From assembly GCA_026001225.1 (NCBI GenBank), contig BNZQ01000015.1, positions 1 to 41,580 of the forward strand: DNA of 41,580 nucleotides, read 5' to 3'. Source of the DNA: Clostridia bacterium (lineage in GTDB: Bacteria; Bacillota; Clostridia; Christensenellales; DUVY01). Position 1 is the stretch's first letter. Every line of letters starts with the position of its first letter. Of the stretch, positions 7,682 to 16,293 are shown piece by piece. Under the pieces are notes generated by a model, which did no database searches, had not been told where the DNA came from, and saw only the letters and a program-made list of their open reading frames with translations. Position numbers and translations under genes: made by a program.

Positions 7682-9289
7682 TTAGTCCGCCGTAAGTTCT
7701 AAACCGCAACCGAATTTGAATGTCAGCGTTCCACCAGTTAGCATTACGCTGTCCACTATCTCCCTGAAGATGAGCGGGTCAAACCGCTCGGTCAGGCTTC
7801 CGTTTGTCAGCAGTTCCCCTATCTGCCCGGTGCGGTGTTTGACCAAGTTTACGCGCTCGGACTTTAAGACGAGTTCGCTTTGCTCCGCTCTCGCGCCGCC
7901 GATTTTCTCCTCCAAGGCGTTTACCTCGGCTTCGTAGTAGACCGATGAGATTGTGCCTTGGCGGTTTTGACGGGTCAGTTCCATCACCCTTGCTTGAATC
8001 TGCTCGATTTCCGCATCTATCCGCTCTATGCGGTCGTGATAGGTGTCGGAAAGTTCCGCCGTGAGATTCTCTTGCAGCGTTTTTATGAAGGTGTCGGCAT
8101 TTGCCGTGAGCCGCTTCATCAGTTTCATAAAGGCTTGCTCAACCGTTTCTTCCTTTATCGAGTGTTGAGGGCAAGTGGCTTTGCCGTTATCAATATGGTT
8201 TGCACAGCCCCAGAACGGCAACCGCTCCTTTTTGCCGCATAAGTGTATTTGCCTACGGAGCGGTGCGCCGCAAATACCGCAGAACGCTTTACTGCTGAAT
8301 GTGTGCTTTGCGGAATTTTTACCCTTGCCGGTCTTGCCGTAGCCGCGCAAGCCTTGCCGCCTTTTATACTCCGATTGCGCGTTTTCAAACAGTTCCTTGC
8401 CGATAATCGCGGGGTGCGAATCGGGAATGTAATACTGTTGCCGCTGTCCGAGGTTCTTTAAGCGTTTATCGCTCAGGACATCTACCTTGTAGGTTTTCCC
8501 CGTCAGGGTGTCGCCCGTGTAGGATATGTTTGTAAGGATACTGATTATCGTGCTGTATGTCCATTTGTCTTTGCCGCCGGGTGTCGGTATCCCGTCAGCC
8601 ATCAGCCGGTTTCCTATTTCGTGGCAAGCGTAGCCCATAATAAACTCTTTGTAGATGCGCCTTACGATTACCGCTTGGTTCGGCTCTATTACCACCTTGC
8701 CCTCTTTATCCCGTGTGTAGCCGAGAAAGTTTTTGGTGGCTATGTGAACCTCGCCTTTTTGCAACTTCTTTTCGTTCGCCCACAGGATATTGTGGCTTAT
8801 GTTTCGGCTTTCTTGCTCCGCCATACCCGCAAGGATTGTTATCAGTACCTCGCCGCCGGGCGTAAGCGTGTCGATTTTTTCGTTCTCGAAATATACCGCG
8901 ATACCGAGTTCTTTCAGCTCCCGAATGTATGTGAGCGCATCGACGGTGTTCCGCGCAAACCTCGCTATCGACTTGACTAATATTCTATCGATATTACCCT
9001 TGCGGCATTCCTCTATCATTTTCAAGAAGCCCGGTCGCTTTTTTGCACGGGTACCCGAAATTCCGGGGTCGCTGAAAATTCCTACGAAGTTGTATGCGGG
9101 GTTCGACTTTATGAACTGGGTGTAATATTCGACCTGCCGCTCGAACGAGGATTCTTGTTCCTCCTCTTTTGTCGAGACTCTGGCATAAGCCCCCGTGTTT
9201 TCTTTTTTCTCTAAAACGATTTTACCGAACGGCTTTAATGTCGGGGGGATAACCCGAATTTTCTTTTCCGCTACTTCCGCCGTATTCAT
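7682..9289 (-). CDS. Large serine recombinase, intact
   Basis: A protein of 535 residues. ATG at 9289 is preceded by AGGAGGT and overlaps the stop of the upstream recombinase fragment as ATGA. The resolvase catalytic domain carries AYARVST with the nucleophilic serine at 39, then GISGT and the arginine-bearing KSIARFARN segment. The Recombinase domain follows (about 190-300), then a zinc-ribbon (FCGICG...WGCANH...C, about 345-395) and a long C-terminal coiled coil rich in E, Q and R. These are the parts of integrases and transposases of the TnpX/phiC31 class. A 95-bp piece of this gene (8817-8911) recurs at 39615-39709. It may be the recombinase that moved part of this island, but its attachment sites are not identified. 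Confidence 0.92.
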   Translation of the reverse strand: MNTAEVAEKKIRVIPPTLKPFGKIVLEKKENTGAYARVSTKEEEQESSFERQVEYYTQFIKSNPAYNFVGIFSDPGISGTRAKKRPGFLKMIEECRKGNIDRILVKSIARFARNTVDALTYIRELKELGIAVYFENEKIDTLTPGGEVLITILAGMAEQESRNISHNILWANEKKLQKGEVHIATKNFLGYTRDKEGKVVIEPNQAVIVRRIYKEFIMGYACHEIGNRLMADGIPTPGGKDKWTYSTIISILTNISYTGDTLTGKTYKVDVLSDKRLKNLGQRQQYYIPDSHPAIIGKELFENAQSEYKRRQGLRGYGKTGKGKNSAKHTFSSKAFCGICGAPLRRQIHLCGKKERLPFWGCANHIDNGKATCPQHSIKEETVEQAFMKLMKRLTANADTFIKTLQENLTAELSDTYHDRIERIDAEIEQIQARVMELTRQNRQGTISSVYYEAEVNALEEKIGGARAEQSELVLKSERVNLVKHRTGQIGELLTNGSLTERFDPLIFREIVDSVMLTGGTLTFKFGCGLELTAD

Positions 9290-10272
9290 TTCTTGGTTAC
9301 CTCCTTGTTTAGTTTCTCTTTCCAACCCTTTCGGTTGCCCGACTGACCGTTTGAATACGGCAGCGTTATTTTATAGCCGTTGATGAACTCGAACGTCACC
9401 GTACCATCCGTGACCGCGGCGCGGTCTAAGTATTCGCGCACTTTATCGCCGTCGAACTCCGTTATCGGTTTTGCCGCCTTGCCGTGGGTATCGTGGAGAG
9501 CGGACTTTTTCAGTATTCCGTCAACCTCCTCTATGCGTTTAAGTATTGCGGCCATTTCGATATTAAAATCGCTTTCCGCTATCAGCCCTCTGACCTTTAA
9601 CGCCCGCAGATTGCGTTCCTCTTGAAGCAAGGCTTGCTTGGTTTCGATTATGTTCTCGCCGCCGTCCGAGTAGCCTTTGTTATTAACGAATTCGTTATAT
9701 GCCGTTACGAACAGCGGCTCTATTGCCTCATTAAAGATGTTTTTGTTATCGCATCCTTTCTTGCCTCGGCTGTGGGCGGTATTGCATCTCCAAATCGGTT
9801 TTGCGTACTTGGTGTTCGGGGAATTGATGCGGTGTCCGAACGGCGCGTTGCATTTTCCGCAGAAGATTTTTGAGCGGAAAGCGTAATCGGGATATTCGCT
9901 CGGATACTTTGCGTTAGGGTTTATTTTCTCCGCAATCATCGCTTTCGCCTTTTCGAATATTTCCGCGCTGATTATTGCGGGGTGGCTATTCTCCACATAG
10001 TACATAGCCCGTTGCCCTTTATTTCTGACGACCTTGCCGTTTATTTTCACCGTTTTTTGCAGCAAGCTATTGCCTATATACCTCTCGTTTTGCAGTATGC
10101 TCGATATCGTTCTCGACGACCATACGGTTTGACCGGTTCGGGTCTGCACGCCCATATCGGTCAACTTGTTGGCTATCGCCTGCCGTCCGCTCCCCTCAAG
10201 GTACATATTAAAAATGAGGCGGACAATCGCCGCCTCACTTTCTTCTACCTCAAGTGTTTTGTTTTTGAACCT
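9286..10272 (-). pseudogene. Serine recombinase lacking its N-terminal catalytic domain
   Basis: Homology starts abruptly at YRFKNKTLEVEE and continues through the Recombinase domain (EAAIVRLIF, WSSRTISSILQNERYIGN), the zinc-ribbon (FCGKCNAPFGHR) and the C-terminal coiled coil to a normal stop. The open frame continues upstream to 10389, but those residues are only the reverse reading of the helicase gene that begins at the same point. The catalytic serine domain is missing, so this is an inactive remnant of the first gene of a tandem recombinase operon. The cut at about 10272 coincides with the truncation of the helicase on the other strand. Confidence 0.85.
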
Positions 10273-11612
10273 GTAACAAGTTATTTGTTGACGGTGTAAT
10301 AAAAACCATGTTTTGTACAAGCACTCTAATCGAGGGCGTAAATCTACCCGCAGATAATTTATTTGTAACAAGCTATATGAACGGGCCACGCAACATGACA
10401 GCCGTGGATTTTAAGAATCTAATCGGGCGCGTTGGAAGAATCAACTATAATCTTTACGGACATGTGCATCTAATAACACAGTCGGATGCAAGCGCGAAAC
10501 GAGTTTCCGATAAAGCCCAGAAGTATGAGGAGCTTCTTAAAAGCCCAGCCGAAGTGCAGCAACTTTCGCTTGTATCGGAACTTGCTCTAAATCAAAAGCA
10601 ATCTATCGTTGCAACACTTCTTCAAGGCAAGACCGATTTCCCCGAATGTCCCCCACTTAAAGAAAAAACACAAACGCATGACAATTATAACCTTATGCGC
10701 AAGTTCGGATTGATACTCGTCAGAGATATCGTTAAAAATCGCGGCAGTTTGGTTCGGCGTGCTTTTGATGAATGTCTTACTCCCGAGCAAGAGGCTCAAA
10801 TAAAAATATTGTTTGAAAAAACTGCATCCGACCCCGACAACGATGATATCAACCTCTCTTACGACCAAACGGAGCGGCTTGCCGCTGCTATTGCAAACGG
10901 GTTGAGGTATCCTACCCTTGATGCAACCGGGTATATTGACCACGAAGATTTATATTCTTTTCTCATAAAATTGTGCGGCATTTTTAACTGGGAAAAATAT
11001 GAACGCGACACACTCGGACATATCGGCAAAAATTGGTATCTTGGCAAGATTAATCTCCGCACCGGCAAGCCTCAGCCCCAATACGGCCGACTTAGTTGGT
11101 ATTCCGTTATCCTCTCGCAATGGCTTCAAGGGCATAAACTTGGTGTCATAACTCAGCAGGCAATCAGACACAAAGAGAGATTCCCCGAAAGCGGTATCGA
11201 GCTTCCAAGCCGACAAGTTGTCCGCTATGAGGAAACATCACTTTACCACAAAAACCTTGTTATTTCTGGCGTTTTGAGCATAATCGACAAAATTATCTTA
11301 TTCAGTATTGCTAACTACTTTTTGCGCTTCTCAAACGAGTATAAAAAATTTCATAAGGTAGATTCGTTTGATAACGACTGGTACGAGTATGTCGAATATG
11401 GCACAACTAATCCTGAATCTATTCAAATTCAACGCTACGGTTTCTCTCGCGAAGTCACAGACTTTATAAAAACACACAAACAAAAATATGTCATAATCCA
11501 ATCAAATGGCGAAATCAGGCTTCGTCGTTGCCTCGAAACATGTGGCGATATCAATGTTCAAGACGAAGTAAAAGATATGCTCAATAATTCGCCCGAATTG
11601 TTTGTCGACTAA
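10272..11612 (+). pseudogene. Ski2-like / HamB-like helicase, C-terminal part only
   Basis: The frame shows helicase domain 2 from its fifth motif onward: LFVDGVIKTMFCTSTLIEG, then GVNLPADNLF and DFKNLIGRVGRI (motif VI). About 340 further residues end at a normal stop. The N-terminal half with Walker A and DExH motifs is missing, because at 10272 the sequence switches to an inverted recombinase remnant. The first ATG (10308) lies inside motif V, so any product would be inactive. The motif V-VI wording and the late DWYEYVEYGTTNP segment recall the helicase of Hachiman defence systems (HamB) as I remember it; that assignment is tentative. Confidence 0.75.
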
Positions 11613-11720
11613 ACAAAAAAGCCCCGCCTTGCTATTGCTTGGCGAGGAATTCGTCTACATTGTCGCTCAATTTGTAATTGTCGACAATGTCTGTCAACGC
11701 ATAAAATTAACAATCACATC

Positions 11721-11749
11721 TTGAACTTGTCGTAAAACAATGTTATAAT
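11721..11749 (+). promoter_or_regulatory. Promoter upstream of the fused methyltransferase (distal)
   Basis: TTGAAC (11721-11726) and TATAAT (11744-11749) are separated by exactly 17 bp. This is a near-consensus sigma-A promoter. It would give a leader of about 160 nt before the ATG at 11916. Confidence 0.7.
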
Positions 11750-11869
11750 ATATATGCTCATGTCGGAGCTATCTATAAGTTAAGCCTACTTTCCGTACCT
11801 TTGATTTTCTTCGTTTTGTTTCGCATTTCAAACCTTTTTCCAACAAATCAATTTTTCGTCTCAATTTAC

Positions 11870-11898
11870 TTGTCTCGAAATCGAATCTGTGTTATACT
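11870..11898 (+). promoter_or_regulatory. Promoter upstream of the fused methyltransferase (proximal)
   Basis: TTGTCT (11870-11875) and TATACT (11893-11898) have a 17-bp spacer. Transcription would start near 11905, leaving just the GAGG ribosome site and six bases before ATG 11916. Two stacked promoters are plausible for a methyltransferase that must be made before its endonuclease. Confidence 0.5.
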
Positions 11899-11915
11899 CT
11901 TACATGAGGTATGCT

Positions 11916-14912
11916 ATGTCTGACTTTTTTCAAAAGGTACTCAATGGAATAGACACTATTGTCGACAAGTCATCGTTGGATGCCTTTATCAGCAAACTGT
12001 CTACCGAATATGAATTACAATTAGACCCGTCGTTCCAACGCGAAAACGGGTGCTATTACACGCACATGACTTTAGCGAGGGATATTGTTCGGAAGGTCAT
12101 CACCGAGAACGGACTCGCGCCAATTACGCTTCCTCGCATGCGCTTTTTTGAGCCTTGTGTCGGCATCGGAAACTTTGTGTTTGCGTACCTCGACTTCATC
12201 GCCTCTTTGAACTTGTCCGAGACAGAAAACCTAATGACCTTGTCCAATGTCTATGTTGCCGACAACGATAATGATGCCCTACAAGTGTTCAAGATGTTGT
12301 TCACTTGTTACGCAAAGGTTGTTTTTAATGTTGCCCTGCCCTTTGACTTCTTCGTGGGCAGAATCGGTCATGGTCTTTTATTTGATTTATCTATTGAATC
12401 TCCGAAGTACATCTCATTAGAGTCCGCTTTCCCTGCAGTAGATGGAAAGTTCGATATCATCATCACAAACCCGCCTTATAAAAACCTTAAAGCCGAGAAT
12501 AAGGAGGCTACCGATTCAGGCAGGCACTCTCTTAATAAGGATATTTATGCTCAAATTAAAGACTTATCTCAAACAACCTCTCCGTTAAGCAGTTATGGCG
12601 TTTTGAATATCTATAAGTTGTTCGTCGAAGAAATCATCACAAAGTATGCTAACAACCGCGCCGCTATCGGATTGCTGATTCCATCCTCTTTCTTGACGGA
12701 CAAGACTTGTTCTAATCTGAGAAAGCATGTGCTTTCTTCTCACTCATTAAAACTGGTTGATGTTCTGCCCGAAAACAATCCTTATCTCAATGCCCAACAA
12801 GCAGTTTGCTCCGTGGTTTTAAGAAACAACGAGCAAGGCGGAACGGTAAAAATATGCAATGACTATAAAGCGGCAGAAAGCGAATATATTATCGTAGAGA
12901 ACTCTACCTTGCTCAACGATGCTACCGATAACGCCATATTCGCTCTATCTGAAAACGAATATAAAATCTTCGCTCAGTTGCTATCTTTCCCAAAAGTTAA
13001 GGAGTTGCCGTTTATTCAAAATTTGCGCGGTGAATTAGATTTGACGGCGAACAAAGGCTGTATCCAATCCGCGCCCTCCGAATTCCGATTAGTGCGAGGA
13101 CGCGACATCGGTTGGTACTCTTTCCATGCGGAAGCCTTGGTTGATTATGTCAATCCCTCATTTGTGCAGAGCAGTCCGAAAGCAAAGTATATTTGCTCTC
13201 CGCGCATTGTTTGTCAGCAAATATCAAACATACAAAAAGACCGCCGAGTTGCTTTCACGCAAGTACCTACTAATACTGTTCTCGGCAACTCATGCAACTT
13301 TATGGCGGTAGCCGAAAATCAACATGAAATCACCTTGGAGTTTCTCTTAGGTTTGCTAAACTCCAATATAATAAACTGGTACTTCAAATTACTAAGTACC
13401 AATAACCATGTAAACAATTATGAAATTGATTCGTTTCCCATCCCGCTTAATTCACCTTATAAGAAACAAATCGCCACGCTTGCGAAGGAGTGCAATATGA
13501 ATAATGATGAAATAAAACTATCTGAAATCAACAGACTTGTAAATATGTCTTTCGGGATTGATGCCGCTGAAACAGCAAAAGAAGAAACCCAAAACGGGCT
13601 TTTCGGGGTATTCTTAGCCGACATCAGAAAATTCGTTGCCGATATTTCTTCCGATGATGCTCAGTGCTTATTAGACAGCACAGGGATTGTAGAGTTCGTC
13701 TTAGCAAAATATAAAACTGGCAACCGCGACAGATTTACATATAAGTGTATAAGCAGCTTGCTCGAAAAATATAGGAAGCTGCTGAAAGAAGAAGTTCTTA
13801 ATCATACAACATTTAAGTTGAGCGACTTGGATATGGAAATGGTTCGTTCCGTTCCGCAAGGCGGCAGTTGGAAAGACATTCCGCAAAGTACCGTTTCAAA
13901 ATCGAAACGACTTATCCGCATAAATGAAACCGGCGGTCGCACCACACTGTATGGCCGTATCGATTACTCAAAACCAAGTTATACAATAACCACTTATTTT
14001 AACCGACCCGGTAACGGCTCGTATATTCACCCGATTCACGACCGTGTCATAAGTGTGCGCGAAGCTGCGCGCTTGCAGAGCTTCCCTGATGACTTCTATT
14101 TCACGGGAAACAAAACCGAATTGTTAAAGCAAGTCGGCAACGCCGTGCCTCCGCTCCTCGCTTACAGCATCGGTCAAAATATAAAATCAAAGTTGTCGCT
14201 AACAAGGAGCATTGATTTGTTCTCCGGTGCAGGCGGTTTAAGCCTTGGTATGAAATTTGCAGGCATTGATGCTACTCTCGCTATTGATTTTGACGAAGCG
14301 GCTTGCATGACCTATAAAACTAATATGCCCGAAACTGAGGTTCTTTGCGCGGACATCACTCTTGAAGAAACGAAACGGCGGATAATCGATAACGCAAAAA
14401 AGAACAATGTAGAGGTTCTTTTTGGCGGACCTCCATGCCAAGGATTCTCGCTTGCCGGGAAACGCTTTATTGATGACCCCCGCAACCAACTATTCAAACA
14501 TTACATTGATATTGCCGCCGAAATTAAGCCAAAAGTCATCATGTTTGAGAATGTCGAAGGGTTGCTGACATTTCAAAACGGTGAAATATATCGTGAGATA
14601 CTCAATGTATTTTCTTCTCTCGGATACAATGCCGAAGGGAGAACGCTCATGGCAAACGAATACGGTGTGCCGCAAAAAAGAAAGCGCGTCATAATCCTAT
14701 GTACGCGCAATGATTTGTCTGTTACTCCCGCCGACTTATTCCCCGTCAGCGATAATGTAATTAGTTTTACTGCTTACGATGCGATTGCCGACCTTGAGGA
14801 AGTGGCTTGTGCAGAAATCGCTTGTTATCGTGACACGAAAAAATCCAAATATATTCGGATTCTCGATGCTTTATCTAACAGCTCCAAGCAAATGCTTTTG
14901 TTGAGCAACTAA
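11916..14912 (+). CDS. Bifunctional DNA methyltransferase: N6-adenine domain fused to a circularly permuted C5-cytosine domain
   Basis: A protein of 998 residues from ATG 11916 (GAGG six bases upstream; starts further upstream overlap the proximal -10 box). The N-terminal half is an N6-adenine methyltransferase: SAM motif FEPCVGIGNF at 78-87 and catalytic NPPY at 185-188. The C-terminal half contains C5-cytosine motifs in permuted order. VREAARLQSFPDDF and QVGNAVPP (motifs IX-X) come first, near 715-750. After them come DLFSGAGG (I, 767-774), GGPPCQGFS (IV, catalytic Cys near 841), ENVEG (VI, 878-882) and QKRKR (VIII, 920-924). All key residues are present. With the adjacent Eco31I-type endonuclease, the expected role is to methylate A on one strand and C on the other of an asymmetric site. 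Confidence 0.9.
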   Translation: MSDFFQKVLNGIDTIVDKSSLDAFISKLSTEYELQLDPSFQRENGCYYTHMTLARDIVRKVITENGLAPITLPRMRFFEPCVGIGNFVFAYLDFIASLNLSETENLMTLSNVYVADNDNDALQVFKMLFTCYAKVVFNVALPFDFFVGRIGHGLLFDLSIESPKYISLESAFPAVDGKFDIIITNPPYKNLKAENKEATDSGRHSLNKDIYAQIKDLSQTTSPLSSYGVLNIYKLFVEEIITKYANNRAAIGLLIPSSFLTDKTCSNLRKHVLSSHSLKLVDVLPENNPYLNAQQAVCSVVLRNNEQGGTVKICNDYKAAESEYIIVENSTLLNDATDNAIFALSENEYKIFAQLLSFPKVKELPFIQNLRGELDLTANKGCIQSAPSEFRLVRGRDIGWYSFHAEALVDYVNPSFVQSSPKAKYICSPRIVCQQISNIQKDRRVAFTQVPTNTVLGNSCNFMAVAENQHEITLEFLLGLLNSNIINWYFKLLSTNNHVNNYEIDSFPIPLNSPYKKQIATLAKECNMNNDEIKLSEINRLVNMSFGIDAAETAKEETQNGLFGVFLADIRKFVADISSDDAQCLLDSTGIVEFVLAKYKTGNRDRFTYKCISSLLEKYRKLLKEEVLNHTTFKLSDLDMEMVRSVPQGGSWKDIPQSTVSKSKRLIRINETGGRTTLYGRIDYSKPSYTITTYFNRPGNGSYIHPIHDRVISVREAARLQSFPDDFYFTGNKTELLKQVGNAVPPLLAYSIGQNIKSKLSLTRSIDLFSGAGGLSLGMKFAGIDATLAIDFDEAACMTYKTNMPETEVLCADITLEETKRRIIDNAKKNNVEVLFGGPPCQGFSLAGKRFIDDPRNQLFKHYIDIAAEIKPKVIMFENVEGLLTFQNGEIYREILNVFSSLGYNAEGRTLMANEYGVPQKRKRVIILCTRNDLSVTPADLFPVSDNVISFTAYDAIADLEEVACAEIACYRDTKKSKYIRILDALSNSSKQMLLLSN

Positions 14913-16256
14913 TATTTCCTCGAAAGTTTGGTAGGCTGTCGGTGCGGAGTTCAGTATATCCTTCGACAGCTTTTTCATTAAGTCATCCGTCTTGCCGTCA
15001 ATTGCTGTCTTTATGTGACGGTTGTCTTTCGCATGATAGTCCTCTAACGACTCAAAAGAAACACGAATAATCCTATCCCATTCTTTCCTCGTTGCATCGG
15101 TAATATGCCGTGCCGTTTTTGAGCATTGCTCTCCATCATCATCAAAAGTGTAATCAAAAGCAAAATCGGCAAACTTTGGTTTGAGAATATTGTCTATCAA
15201 AAAGGTGACACCTTTCCCATCCGGCAATTGTGCTATATGCCACAAAATATTCAGGTAGTTATTTGTGCTTTGCAAAAGCAACTGCCGACAATTTTCAAGA
15301 TTCTCTGTGGAATACTCTCGTTTGACATAATCCCAAATTAAGGTCGACTGCCGTGATATCGCTGAATATTCGACACGCTCTTTTTCTATCATAATCAAGC
15401 GTGTGATATCTGACAGCGGAATCCTGTTATTCTTAGCCGAATTGTCGCCGTTTGACATACGAACCAAAAGAAAAGACTCATGCTTAAAGCCCAAAGAAAC
15501 AGGCCCGATATGGTCGGCACTCCACCCCTTGAAATATGTGCTATGCATAAACGCATTTGCGGCTTTTATGTTGCCGTCACTCCACAACTCATACGCTCGG
15601 CGGTCTTTGTTGTAGGTGTTCATGTTGTCACGATGACGCCCCTTGTCCTCTGTTTCACGGCAGCATCGGTTATAAGAATGAAAGCCGTCAAGCCTATCAG
15701 GGTAATTCGACATCGCACCGGGACTTAACTTACCCTGCCCATTTATGCGGCATTCATTTTCGCATAAATCCACTATTTCGTGAATCGGGGTACTGTCTGA
15801 AACCGTCAATTTGAATTCGTGTATTAGAAACTTAGCAATCTCTGTGACTTCCGTTTGGTATTCAATCAACGTGTCAACGATGTCGTGCAATGAATCGATG
15901 TATGTATAATCGCCGTTGAACTTCTCGTTTATCTTCTCGGCAAACTTCTTTGTCGGATAGACATAGAAAAGCGACAATGCCTTACCACAGACATGGCAAG
16001 GTTTCGTCTTTGTCGGATGAACTTCCAACATTACTTTGGAATAATACGGTCCGTCTGTAGGAATCCCTAATTCAGCCGCCTTGTCCGCCACCCACTTAAG
16101 TCGTCCTTTTCCGGTAACACCTGTCTTTGGTGCGACCCAAGAAATAGAGCCGTCTTTCTTACGATTGTACGGCAACCCTTTGTATATCGGATTAGATACT
16201 ATCTCCTCCATATAATTGATAAAGTTCGGATGCATAGGTTTACTGTCGTGTGGCAT
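14871..16256 (-). CDS. Type II restriction endonuclease, HNH, Alw26I/Eco31I/Esp3I-like
   Basis: A protein of 461 residues from ATG 16256, preceded by AGGAGA at seven bases. An in-frame extension to 16361 has no ribosome site and runs into the upstream gene. Residues 246-277 carry SADHIGPVSLGFKH and then DNSAKNNR, the HNH core I associate with Eco31I-type type IIS enzymes. Cysteines at 87, 90, 198 and 199 may bind zinc. Enzymes of this family recognise GTCTC-containing asymmetric sites, and their hosts methylate C5 on one strand and N6-A on the other, which fits the neighbouring fused methyltransferase. Its 3' end overlaps that gene by 42 bp, tail to tail. It follows the TrmFO-like gene by 37 bp and may share the long operon's transcript. 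Confidence 0.85.
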   Translation of the reverse strand: MPHDSKPMHPNFINYMEEIVSNPIYKGLPYNRKKDGSISWVAPKTGVTGKGRLKWVADKAAELGIPTDGPYYSKVMLEVHPTKTKPCHVCGKALSLFYVYPTKKFAEKINEKFNGDYTYIDSLHDIVDTLIEYQTEVTEIAKFLIHEFKLTVSDSTPIHEIVDLCENECRINGQGKLSPGAMSNYPDRLDGFHSYNRCCRETEDKGRHRDNMNTYNKDRRAYELWSDGNIKAANAFMHSTYFKGWSADHIGPVSLGFKHESFLLVRMSNGDNSAKNNRIPLSDITRLIMIEKERVEYSAISRQSTLIWDYVKREYSTENLENCRQLLLQSTNNYLNILWHIAQLPDGKGVTFLIDNILKPKFADFAFDYTFDDDGEQCSKTARHITDATRKEWDRIIRVSFESLEDYHAKDNRHIKTAIDGKTDDLMKKLSKDILNSAPTAYQTFEEILVAQQKHLLGAVR

Positions 16257-16293
16257 TGTTGATTCTCCTCTACTATAGTCTAACATATTACTA

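Larger units (their letters stand above)
11613..11915. other. Intergenic region holding the promoters of the methyltransferase
   Basis: No gene is seen. It starts with an imperfect hairpin just after the helicase stop (GCC...GGC core, 12-nt loop, no T-run). It then holds two plus-strand promoter candidates (11721-11749 and 11870-11898), and T-rich sequence between them. Confidence 0.5.
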
